Below are positions 35,906 to 43,410 of a DNA stretch of 64,000 bases, in pieces (the stretch's first letter is position 1; each line of letters begins with the position of its first letter). The stretch comes from Oscillibacter sp. PC13 (lineage in GTDB: Bacteria > Bacillota > Clostridia > Oscillospirales > Oscillospiraceae). The translations under genes and the position numbers were made by a program. The stretch lies in the NCBI RefSeq assembly GCF_900115635.1, contig NZ_FOXE01000007.1, positions 1 to 64,000 on the forward strand. The letters run 5' to 3'. The notes under the pieces were generated by a model. It was not told the origin of the DNA. It worked only from the letters and a program-made list of their open reading frames with translations, and searched no databases.

Positions 35906-35978
35906 GAGACTTGCCCATGAACACATGGGGAAGGAAATGCGCAAACATAAAGCAAGATAAAAAGGAGGCAGTCGGAGC

Positions 35979-37487
35979 ATGAAGCAGAAAACCTATATCG
36001 CAATCGACCTCAAGAGCTTCTATGCTTCGGTTGAATGTCGGGAGCGCGGTTTGGATCCGCTGGACACAAACCTCGTTGTCGCAGATGAGAGCCGAACGGA
36101 CAAGACTATCTGCCTCGCCGTCACCCCCTCCCTCAAGAGCTATGGCATCTCAGGACGCGGAAGACTCTTTGAAGTCAAGCAGCGCGTCAAGGAGGCAAAT
36201 GCCGGACGGCAGCACGATGCGCCGGGGCGAAAGTTAGAAGGTGCATCATATTCGTTTTCCGAGCTGCAAGCAAAGCCGGAGCTTGCGATTGACTTCATAA
36301 TCGCCCCGCCGAGAATGGCGTACTACATGGAGTACAGCACCCGCATCTATGAAATATACATGAAGTATGTCGCACCGGAGGACATCGTTGTGTACTCTAT
36401 CGACGAGGTATTCATGGATGTCACGGATTATCTGAACACCTACAAGCTCTCTCCCCATGACCTTGCCATGAAGATCATCCTGGATGTCCTTGAGACAACC
36501 GGCATTACAGCAACAGCCGGTATCGGCACAAACCTCTTTCTCTGCAAAGTGGCGATGGATATTGTGGCGAAGCATATCCCGGCAGACAAGAACGGCGTTC
36601 GCATTGCAGAGCTGGATGAAATGAAGTATCGGCGTGAGCTATGGTCACATCAGCCTCTTACCGACTTCTGGCGCGTGGGACGCGGCTATGCAAAGAAGCT
36701 CGAAGAAAACGGGATGTTTACAATGGGCGATGTTGCGCGAATGTCCGAAAAGAATGAAGACTTACTCTATAAGCTCTTCGGGAAAAACGCAGAGCTGCTG
36801 ATCGACCATGCGTGGGGCTGGGAGCCTACCACGATTGAAGCGATCAAGGCATACAGACCGAGTACCAACAGCTTGGGTTCCGGACAAGTGCTGCACTGCC
36901 CTTATGATACAGACAAGGCAAAACTTGTCCTCCGGGAAATGGCAGATATGCTCGTGCTGGACTTGGTGGACAAAGGGCTTGTCACAGATCAAATTGTCAT
37001 CACGATTGGATATGACATTGAAAACCTCACCGATCCGGAGCGAAGCCGAAAGTATCACGGTCCGGTTGTGAAAGACCATTACGGCAGAGCTATCCCGAAA
37101 CACGCTCACGGCACTGCCAACCTTGACAGCTACACATCATCTACAAGGAAAATCATGTGCGCTGTGTCTGATCTGTTTGACCGGATTGTTGATAAAAACC
37201 TTCTCGTGCGCCGATTGAACATCGTCGCAAATCATGTTCTCCCGGAAGCAGACGCGCCAAAGAAGAACGAAGGTTTTGAACAGCTTGATCTCTTCACGGA
37301 CTACGCAGCTCGTGACGCAAAGCAGGAGAAGGAGCGAGCCGAACTTGAGCGTGAAAAGAAAATGCAGCAAGCCATGTTGACCATAAAAAAGAAGTTTGGC
37401 AAGAACGCTATCCTCAAAGGCATGAACTTGGAGGACGGCGCGACGGCGAAGGACCGCAATGAGCAGATTGGCGGTCATAAGGCATAG
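35979..37487 (+). CDS. Y-family DNA polymerase (UmuC/DinB-like)
   Basis: 502 residues. The palm motifs are AIDLKSFYASVECR (first catalytic Asp) and VVYSIDEVFMDV (Asp-Glu). The finger, thumb and little-finger regions follow. QLDLF at ~435-439 is a good beta-clamp binding motif. A basic, coiled C-terminal tail ends the protein. It performs error-prone bypass of damaged DNA and may help second-strand synthesis or mutagenesis after transfer. A YolD-like gene lies two genes downstream, a common partner of such polymerases in Firmicutes. Confidence 0.92.
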   Translation: MKQKTYIAIDLKSFYASVECRERGLDPLDTNLVVADESRTDKTICLAVTPSLKSYGISGRGRLFEVKQRVKEANAGRQHDAPGRKLEGASYSFSELQAKPELAIDFIIAPPRMAYYMEYSTRIYEIYMKYVAPEDIVVYSIDEVFMDVTDYLNTYKLSPHDLAMKIILDVLETTGITATAGIGTNLFLCKVAMDIVAKHIPADKNGVRIAELDEMKYRRELWSHQPLTDFWRVGRGYAKKLEENGMFTMGDVARMSEKNEDLLYKLFGKNAELLIDHAWGWEPTTIEAIKAYRPSTNSLGSGQVLHCPYDTDKAKLVLREMADMLVLDLVDKGLVTDQIVITIGYDIENLTDPERSRKYHGPVVKDHYGRAIPKHAHGTANLDSYTSSTRKIMCAVSDLFDRIVDKNLLVRRLNIVANHVLPEADAPKKNEGFEQLDLFTDYAARDAKQEKERAELEREKKMQQAMLTIKKKFGKNAILKGMNLEDGATAKDRNEQIGGHKA

Positions 37488-37496
37488 GAGGTAGAT

Positions 37497-38318
37497 ATGG
37501 ATAAACAACTTTTTGATTTGTATAAAGAAATGCTTTCCCTATCTTTCTCTAATGGGAAAACTGTGTATGAGCGAATAACCCCGGACGATCTTTGTTTAGC
37601 TGGTCACCATGTTGGAAGGCTGTTTGATAACGGACTTCTTATTTATGGGCAAGCTATGAACGGATGGCAAAACGAAGACTCTACGAAGGTTGCTTCACTG
37701 ATTTCCGAGGTAATGCTTAGTTCAGAGAACTATCGCGAGATGTATGTGATGGCTGACTATAATGGCTGGCACGGTGAAGTTAATGGAAATCCAGCAAGCT
37801 ATTACTACAAGAGATCAAAGTTCTGGAAGTTAAATTATCAAGTTATTACCGGTGCAAACGACTCAAATTTTGAACAGTTCTATATACCTCAAACATTAGA
37901 TAAATCAGATCGTGAAGAACTGCTCAAAAAAGCATGGTCACAATCTGCCGCGTGGTCAAATCTATATAAAGTATCTTTCAGCGAAGGTGGCAATCCAGAT
38001 GACAGCATCATTGATGTTATCAACGATGTCAGCCTCCGAATTATCTCACGGGAAATCGAGATGTTAAAACCAAGTAGAGTTTTGTTTAATACCGGAGAAA
38101 ACTTCTTTAGCTATATTGCGATGAATGGGAGAAACTCCTTCAATGTGGAGCGCGTGCCTTACGATTCAAATGTTTTGTTTACGGGAAGATACGAATATGC
38201 ACCAAATCAATCTTGCAAGATCGTAGTCTGCAAACGCCCTGACGATAGGCGGTTGCATTATACCAACGCTGATATTGTAAAAGCAGCTCAAGAAATACTC
38301 ACTGCATTCGAGGAATAA
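37497..38318 (+). CDS. Unrecognised 273-aa protein between polymerase and YolD genes
   Basis: A soluble protein with blocks GLLIYGQAMNGWQ, GWHGEVNGNPASYYYKRSKF and LKPSRVLFNTGENFFSYIA. The pattern of an early Gly loop and a late beta strand ending in TG-N is loosely like uracil-DNA-glycosylase-fold proteins, but I cannot confirm catalytic residues. It sits 9 nt after the polymerase gene, so a link to DNA repair is plausible. Confidence 0.45.
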   Translation: MDKQLFDLYKEMLSLSFSNGKTVYERITPDDLCLAGHHVGRLFDNGLLIYGQAMNGWQNEDSTKVASLISEVMLSSENYREMYVMADYNGWHGEVNGNPASYYYKRSKFWKLNYQVITGANDSNFEQFYIPQTLDKSDREELLKKAWSQSAAWSNLYKVSFSEGGNPDDSIIDVINDVSLRIISREIEMLKPSRVLFNTGENFFSYIAMNGRNSFNVERVPYDSNVLFTGRYEYAPNQSCKIVVCKRPDDRRLHYTNADIVKAAQEILTAFEE

Positions 38319-38352
38319 CCACCTGATAAAAGTCAATTAAGGAGGGATTTGA

Positions 38353-38766
38353 ATGTACGAAGAAATAATCAATCTGCCGCACCATGTTTCCAAGACAAGA
38401 CCGCAGATGTCTATGCTGGATCGTGCCGCTCAGTTCTCTCCCTTCGCAGCTCTCACTGGCTATGATGCTGCCATCAAAGAAACAGGGCGGTTGACGGACG
38501 AGAAGATTGAATTGGGCGAAGAAGCAAAGGCGGTTCTCGACAGAAAGCAAGCCTACCTTATGGAGATGATAGGCGAACAGCCGGAAATCTCCATCACATA
38601 CTTCCTGCCGGACACAAGGAAGTCAGGCGGCGCGTATGTGACCATAACCGGAAATCTGAAACGCTTCGACGAATACGAGCGTCTGCTGATCCTGACGGAC
38701 GGCAGAAAAATACCGATGGATGACATCGCAGATATTGAATGCGATCTGTTTAATGGAATGCTTTAA
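38353..38766 (+). CDS. YolD-like protein
   Basis: 137 residues with the YolD signature RPQMSMLDRAAQFSPFAAL followed by a WYL/SH3-like strand region (GGAYVTITGNLKRFDEYERL). YolD proteins accompany Y-family polymerases in Bacillota and are thought to modulate them, as UmuD does. GGAGGG precedes the ATG. Confidence 0.85.
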   Translation: MYEEIINLPHHVSKTRPQMSMLDRAAQFSPFAALTGYDAAIKETGRLTDEKIELGEEAKAVLDRKQAYLMEMIGEQPEISITYFLPDTRKSGGAYVTITGNLKRFDEYERLLILTDGRKIPMDDIADIECDLFNGML

Positions 38767-38912
38767 TTGTCGCTTGTCATGCGACCAAACAGAATACGAT
38801 TTTTCTTATAATATGACTGTAACGGTAAAAGCGTCAGCAAGCTGCCGCATATCGAGCAGTCATATTTTTCTTTTTGGCTGCAAGCCCAAAAATATATACG
38901 GAGGTACTGAAC

Positions 38913-39572
38913 ATGAAAAAGAACTTAACCGAGATCGTATTTATTCTTGATCGCAGCGGCTCCATGAGCGGACTTGAGGCGGACACCATCGGAGGCTTTA
39001 ACTCCATGATCGAGAAGCAGAAAAAAGCAGAGGGCGAAGCTCTCATTTCTACTGTTCTCTTCGACAACACCAGCGAGGTTATTCATGATCGCGTCGATGT
39101 CCGGAGCATCAAGCCATTGACCGATAAGGACTACACTGTGAGAGGCTGCACCGCCCTTTTGGATGCAATCGGTGGGGCAATCCATCACATCGGCAATGTC
39201 CATAAGTATGCAAGAACTGAGGATGTTCCCGAACATACAATGTTTGTCATCACGACAGACGGAATGGAAAACGCAAGCCGCCGCTATGACAGTGAAAAAG
39301 TCAAGAAGATGATCGAGCGTCAGAAGACAAAGTACGGCTGGGAGTTTCTGTTTCTCGGTGCCAACATCGACGCAGTTGAGACAGCAAGACACTTCGGCAT
39401 CAGCGAAGACCGTGCAGTGAACTACCACTCTGACAGCAAAGGAACGCAGCTTAACTACGAGGTACTGAGCGAGGCTATCTGTGCTGTTCGTTGCAGTGCG
39501 CCTCTTGGTGCCGATTGGAAAAAGCGAATTGATGATGACTATGAGAAGCGAGGAAAGAGCCGGAAGAAGTAA
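38913..39572 (+). CDS. von Willebrand factor A domain protein
   Basis: 219 residues made almost entirely of a VWA domain. The MIDAS motif is ILDRSGSMSG; a later Thr/Asp pair appears in VITTDGMENAS. It has no signal peptide, so it is cytoplasmic, like VWA/TerD-type proteins. GGAGG lies before the ATG. It is last in the accessory run before the mobilisation region. Its partner is unknown; VWA proteins often work with AAA+ ATPases, but none is in view. Confidence 0.85.
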   Translation: MKKNLTEIVFILDRSGSMSGLEADTIGGFNSMIEKQKKAEGEALISTVLFDNTSEVIHDRVDVRSIKPLTDKDYTVRGCTALLDAIGGAIHHIGNVHKYARTEDVPEHTMFVITTDGMENASRRYDSEKVKKMIERQKTKYGWEFLFLGANIDAVETARHFGISEDRAVNYHSDSKGTQLNYEVLSEAICAVRCSAPLGADWKKRIDDDYEKRGKSRKK

Positions 39573-39831
39573 GTAAACTACGGAGTAAGTTTGCTTCATA
39601 ACCTGTTTTTTGTAGCGCATACTTAAAAAATGCGAATAATATGTCCGTTGTAAAGTGAAGGGGTATTTTACGGGGAGTTCCTACGAGGGAATACGATTTT
39701 AGAGAATAGCAAGCACAGCCAGTGTATATACACACGGCGATTTTGGATTAAGGAAACCTTCCCTTAATCCCGAAAACTGCTTGTTGGGATGTCTCCCAAA
39801 CCCTCTATCTTTATGAAAGGACAGACCGCCT
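39573..39831. other. Candidate origin of transfer (oriT) upstream of mobC
   Basis: A non-coding 259-nt stretch directly before mobC and the relaxase, the usual place of oriT in MOB-P elements. It contains the right copy of the 24-bp inverted repeat (39641-39664), TGTATATACACAC (around 39722), and a hairpin GGATTAAGG/CCTTAATCC (about 39746-39770). The nick site cannot be read without a homologue. Confidence 0.55.
39641..39664 (+). repeat. 24-bp perfect inverted repeat, right copy
   Basis: Identical to the minus strand of 27530-27553. The two copies bound about 12 kb of regulatory and accessory genes. The 5' side shares ACTTAAAAAA with the left copy. Confidence 0.85.
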
Positions 39832-40161
39832 ATGGCAAACAGAACAAGACCAAATCAAATCCTCTTCTGTGTCTCCGATGATGAGAAACGGATCATCAAG
39901 GCAAAGATGGCGCAGCTTGGTACAAAGAACATGGGAGCTTATCTTCGCAAGATGGCGATTGACGGCTACATTATCAAAGTGGACTATACCCAGCAGAAAA
40001 AACTTGCAGCAGCCGTTAGCCGAGCCGCAGCGAATATCAATCATATTTGCCGACGCATCAACTCGACAGGGCACTTCTACGAGGATGATGTTGCCGAGTT
40101 GAAAGAGAGGCAGAAGGAAATATGGCAGTTACTAAAATCAAGCCAATCCGAGGAACTGTGA
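39832..40161 (+). CDS. mobC: MobC-like mobilisation accessory protein
   Basis: 109 residues with a ribbon-helix-helix-like start (RTRPNQILFCVSDDEKRIIK) and the family block AAANINHICRRINSTGHFYE. MobC helps the relaxase bind and open oriT. The relaxase gene starts 40 nt before its stop, in another frame, so the two are coupled. Confidence 0.85.
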   Translation: MANRTRPNQILFCVSDDEKRIIKAKMAQLGTKNMGAYLRKMAIDGYIIKVDYTQQKKLAAAVSRAAANINHICRRINSTGHFYEDDVAELKERQKEIWQLLKSSQSEEL

Positions 40162-41489
40162 ATAAGGCAATCGCCTACATCATTGATCCGAAGAAGACGG
40201 ATGATGAACTGCTTGTGTCCTCTTTTGGCTGTGCTGCCAGTGATTCTGCTGCGAAGGAATTTGAATGGACACGAAACCTTGCAGCACAACAGGGAGCGCA
40301 GCTTCCTACTGTCATCGCCCGTCACCTGATACAGTCTTTTGATGTTGGTGAGGTCACGCCGGAAAAAGCTCACGAGATCGGAAAGCAGTTTGCAGATGAA
40401 TGGCTCAAGGGCAAATACGAGTATGTGATCGCCACACACATTGACAAGGGGCATTGCCATAATCACATCATTTTCAATGCCGTAAACTTTGTCGATTACC
40501 ATGCGTACCGAAGCAATAAGCGAACATACCGAGAGCTGAGACAGCTCAGTGATTCCATCTGCAAAGAACATGGACTATCCGTGATTCCTCCGTCTCAGAG
40601 CAAGGGCATGGGCTACAAAGAATACACGGAAGCAAAGCGCGGCACGAGCTGGAAACAGAAGCTCAAGCAGACCATTGACCGTTGTGTCATTACCGCAAAG
40701 GACTATGACGAGTTCCTGAAAATGATGCAGGAAGCCGGTTACGAAATTAAAATCGGCAAGTACATTTCCTTCCGCGCCGAGGGTCAGGAACGGTTTACTC
40801 GTGCAAAAACCATCGGAGAAAACTACACCGAAGAACGCATCAAGGAACGCATTCAGGGACGCAATCCCCGCAAGCGTCAAATGCAGACCGGACGCAAAGG
40901 TGTCTCCCTCATCATCGACATTCAGAATTGCATCAAGGCTCAGGAAAGCAAAGGCTACGAGCATTGGGCAAAGCTCAACAACCTAAAGGAAGCTGCCCGC
41001 ACTCTCAACTTCCTCACCGAGAATAATCTTCTCCAATACTCTGATCTTGAAGCGAAGGTCGAGGATATCCACAGCTCCTATGCTCGTACCGGCGAAGAGC
41101 TGAAAGGCGTGGAAGCCCGTCTGCGAGAAGTGCAGCCGCTTCTCAAAAATATCGGCAATTACCAACGCCTCAAGCCGGTCTACGATGCCTTCCAGAAGAC
41201 GAAGGACAAGAACGCATTCCGGGCAAAACACGAAGCGGAGCTGGTCATCTTTGATGCAGCAAAGAGCAATCTTCTTGCAATGCAGGGAGACGGAAAGCTG
41301 CCGAGTTTGAAGTCACTGCAAGCCGAACAGGAACGGCTCTCTCAGGAGCAGCAGAGGCTTTACGATGAACGCGCCAGTCTCAAGAAGCAAGCGAAGCAGA
41401 TTGATACCATCAAGGCGAATGTCGATATGTTCCTCAGTCTGGGACGAGAGCAGGAATCGATGCCAAAGCGTAGCAAACAGCTTGAATAA
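40122..41489 (+). CDS. MOB-P type relaxase (MobA/VirD2 family)
   Basis: 455 residues. The N-terminal relaxase domain starts with AVTKIKPIRGTVNKAIAYII, carrying the likely nicking tyrosine. Motif III, HIDKGHCHNHIIFNAVN (~106-122), gives the metal-binding histidines. The C-terminal ~180 residues are coiled coil. It nicks oriT and leads the strand into the recipient. AAGGAAAT precedes the ATG. A hairpin terminator follows at 41503. Confidence 0.92.
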   Translation: MAVTKIKPIRGTVNKAIAYIIDPKKTDDELLVSSFGCAASDSAAKEFEWTRNLAAQQGAQLPTVIARHLIQSFDVGEVTPEKAHEIGKQFADEWLKGKYEYVIATHIDKGHCHNHIIFNAVNFVDYHAYRSNKRTYRELRQLSDSICKEHGLSVIPPSQSKGMGYKEYTEAKRGTSWKQKLKQTIDRCVITAKDYDEFLKMMQEAGYEIKIGKYISFRAEGQERFTRAKTIGENYTEERIKERIQGRNPRKRQMQTGRKGVSLIIDIQNCIKAQESKGYEHWAKLNNLKEAARTLNFLTENNLLQYSDLEAKVEDIHSSYARTGEELKGVEARLREVQPLLKNIGNYQRLKPVYDAFQKTKDKNAFRAKHEAELVIFDAAKSNLLAMQGDGKLPSLKSLQAEQERLSQEQQRLYDERASLKKQAKQIDTIKANVDMFLSLGREQESMPKRSKQLE

Positions 41490-41502
41490 AGTGGTCGTGC
41501 GT

Positions 41503-41528
41503 ATGGACTGCCTTCTCAGGCAGTCCAT
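41503..41528 (+). terminator. Terminator candidate after the relaxase
   Basis: ATGGACTGCC (41503-41512) and GGCAGTCCAT (41519-41528) form a perfect 10-bp stem. The following T-run is weak (ATTTAG), so termination may be partial. Confidence 0.55.
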
Positions 41529-41604
41529 ATTTAGCAGTTACACTATGGGTAAACGAATTACTCCAAGAAGTTGCATCTTTTTTGTTAATCCTTGGATGGA
41601 TAGA

Positions 41605-41633
41605 TTGAAAATATCGACCTATTCTGCTATAAT
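41605..41633 (+). promoter_or_regulatory. Promoter of the restriction island
   Basis: TTGAAA (41605-41610), 17-nt spacer and TATAAT (41628-41633), 53 nt before the HTH regulator. The direct repeat ACCTATTC occurs at about 41617 and 41648, flanking the -10 box, and could be the regulator's operator. Confidence 0.7.
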
Positions 41634-41685
41634 ATGATTTAGATATACCTATTCACGCGAGGATTTGATTGAAAGAGGTGCTTTC

Positions 41686-41892
41686 ATGAAGATTAGCTAC
41701 AAAAAACTATGGGTGCTGCTTATTCAAAGGGACATCACTAAAGTAACTTTGAAAAGAGATTTAGGTCTTGCAGCCGGTACAATGAGCAAGCTAAACAAGG
41801 GTGAGGATGTTGCACTTTCTGTATTGCTGAGAATATGTGAATACCTGAATTGTGACATTGGCGATATATGTGAAGCTGTCCGAGTTGAGTAA
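41686..41892 (+). CDS. Small Cro/XRE-type regulator
   Basis: 68 residues, nearly all one HTH (DITKVTLKRDLGLAAGTMSK, then LLRICEYLNCDIGDI). GAAAGAGGTG precedes the ATG. It is first in the run leading to the NYN and hsd genes, so it may act as the controller of the restriction island, delaying nuclease expression after transfer. That role is inferred from position. Confidence 0.75.
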   Translation: MKISYKKLWVLLIQRDITKVTLKRDLGLAAGTMSKLNKGEDVALSVLLRICEYLNCDIGDICEAVRVE

Positions 41893-41921
41893 AAACCACG
41901 ACACACCGAAGGGAGAGTTTC

Positions 41922-43352
41922 ATGGATCATCATTACACGGCGATACCTGAAAGAGACAGCAAGGATATGATCTCCGCTGACTTCTCTGACGAAGAAAAGG
42001 CTACATACAAAGATAGCACATACGAAATTGTATCAAAGGTAGCCTATCTTATCGGTGTTCCTCTACGCATCTTTGAAAACGAGCATGAGGCACCGAAAAT
42101 GGAAATATACGCGCGTCTTGAGCAAGATAAGACCGCAAGGATTATCCGACATCTTTGCATAATTCGGACATCCATAGAGCGCAACTTCAAGAATATCAAT
42201 GAGAAAATGCGGATGGAATACCGCACCATATTGTCCATGCCGGAATATATCCCAGCAGAAAGTCTGAATCAGTTAAACACGGATGGAGTCAACTTCATAA
42301 AGAAATCAAGTACAAAGCTGTGCCATCATATTATTGAGCTAAACAGATTGATTTCAGATCGTATCAATAATTGCAAGAGACTCTTTCCGCTCTGGATCAA
42401 CTGGGATTACATTAAAGAACTTTTCATTATGCCTGACGGCTTGAAAGAAGATGGAACGAAAACCGCAGCGGATGTTTATTATGCAAACCTGTCACTCTAT
42501 CCGTACCAAATGTATATCAACTGGATTCCACAAGAGGAAGGGAACATTCTTTACAACGACAAGAAGTTTGTTTCGCTTCTCTATCAATGGCACAATGATT
42601 ACTTCTCGGAGTACAGCAAGGTTTCTGATGCCGGAAGCTATATAAAAGGCAGCATTTATGAGTTCATCGAAAGCAGTGAAAAAGTCGTGGTGGTTGTGGA
42701 CTGTGAGAACTCAGATCCGTATAAACTGTGTGCCACGCTGAAGAACCTTGATTATCAGTATACGAAGAAAATTGCGACGATCATTCTGTTTGACGATGTG
42801 CATACCGCATCCGCATGGAGTATCTTGGAAAACTTCACGAAGATACCCGTCGAACACATGATGATTGAGCGTGTAAAGTCAAATAAATCCCTCGTCGATA
42901 TAAAATTGACGGCAAGAGCCTGTCAGGAACATTACAGAAACAATGTGGACTCCTTTATCATCGTGTCCAGCGATTCTGACTATTGGGGACTGATTTCCTC
43001 TTTGCCGGATGCCCGTTTTCTTGTCATGATTGAACATGAAAACTGCGGACCAGATTTGAAAAATGCCCTTGTTAATGCGGGAATCTTCTACTGCTACATA
43101 GATGATTTTTACTCTGGCAATACAGAGGATATTAAGCTGGGCGCACTTTTCAAGGAGATGTACCGATATATTGATAGTGCTGTCCGGCTGAATGTAAATG
43201 AAATGTTTGCAGAAGCTCTTCGGTCTACCCGTATAGAGATGAGCGATGCAGAAAAGAAACAGTTTATGGCTCAGTATATAAAGACCATGCAAATGCGAAT
43301 CAGCGATGTAGGCGATGTCATCCTTGAGTTCAAAAGAAAAGCAAATGCGTAA
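41922..43352 (+). CDS. NYN (PIN-like) domain protein with unknown N-terminal domain
   Basis: 476 residues. Residues ~1-245 are helical and unrecognised. From ~253 a NYN/LabA-like PIN nuclease fold begins: VVVVVDCENSDPYKL carries the first acidic cluster, and IVSSDSDYWGLISSLPDAR (~349) the later one, with DIKLTARACQEH between. These Asp/Glu residues match the metal-dependent ribonuclease site of NYN proteins. It lies 29 nt after the HTH regulator and 58 nt before hsdR. An RNase effector or accessory of the restriction system is plausible; the pairing is not one I recognise. Confidence 0.7.
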   Translation: MDHHYTAIPERDSKDMISADFSDEEKATYKDSTYEIVSKVAYLIGVPLRIFENEHEAPKMEIYARLEQDKTARIIRHLCIIRTSIERNFKNINEKMRMEYRTILSMPEYIPAESLNQLNTDGVNFIKKSSTKLCHHIIELNRLISDRINNCKRLFPLWINWDYIKELFIMPDGLKEDGTKTAADVYYANLSLYPYQMYINWIPQEEGNILYNDKKFVSLLYQWHNDYFSEYSKVSDAGSYIKGSIYEFIESSEKVVVVVDCENSDPYKLCATLKNLDYQYTKKIATIILFDDVHTASAWSILENFTKIPVEHMMIERVKSNKSLVDIKLTARACQEHYRNNVDSFIIVSSDSDYWGLISSLPDARFLVMIEHENCGPDLKNALVNAGIFYCYIDDFYSGNTEDIKLGALFKEMYRYIDSAVRLNVNEMFAEALRSTRIEMSDAEKKQFMAQYIKTMQMRISDVGDVILEFKRKANA

Positions 43353-43410
43353 TTAAAATAGCCATCTGGAATACCCCCAAAAAATATCCTCAAGTATTGG
43401 AGATGAAGAT

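Noticed and set aside
43386-43396. Extra shufflon site before hsdR (ATCCTCAAGTA)
   Set aside because: Only an 11-nt match to repeat R1; too short and outside the coding context.
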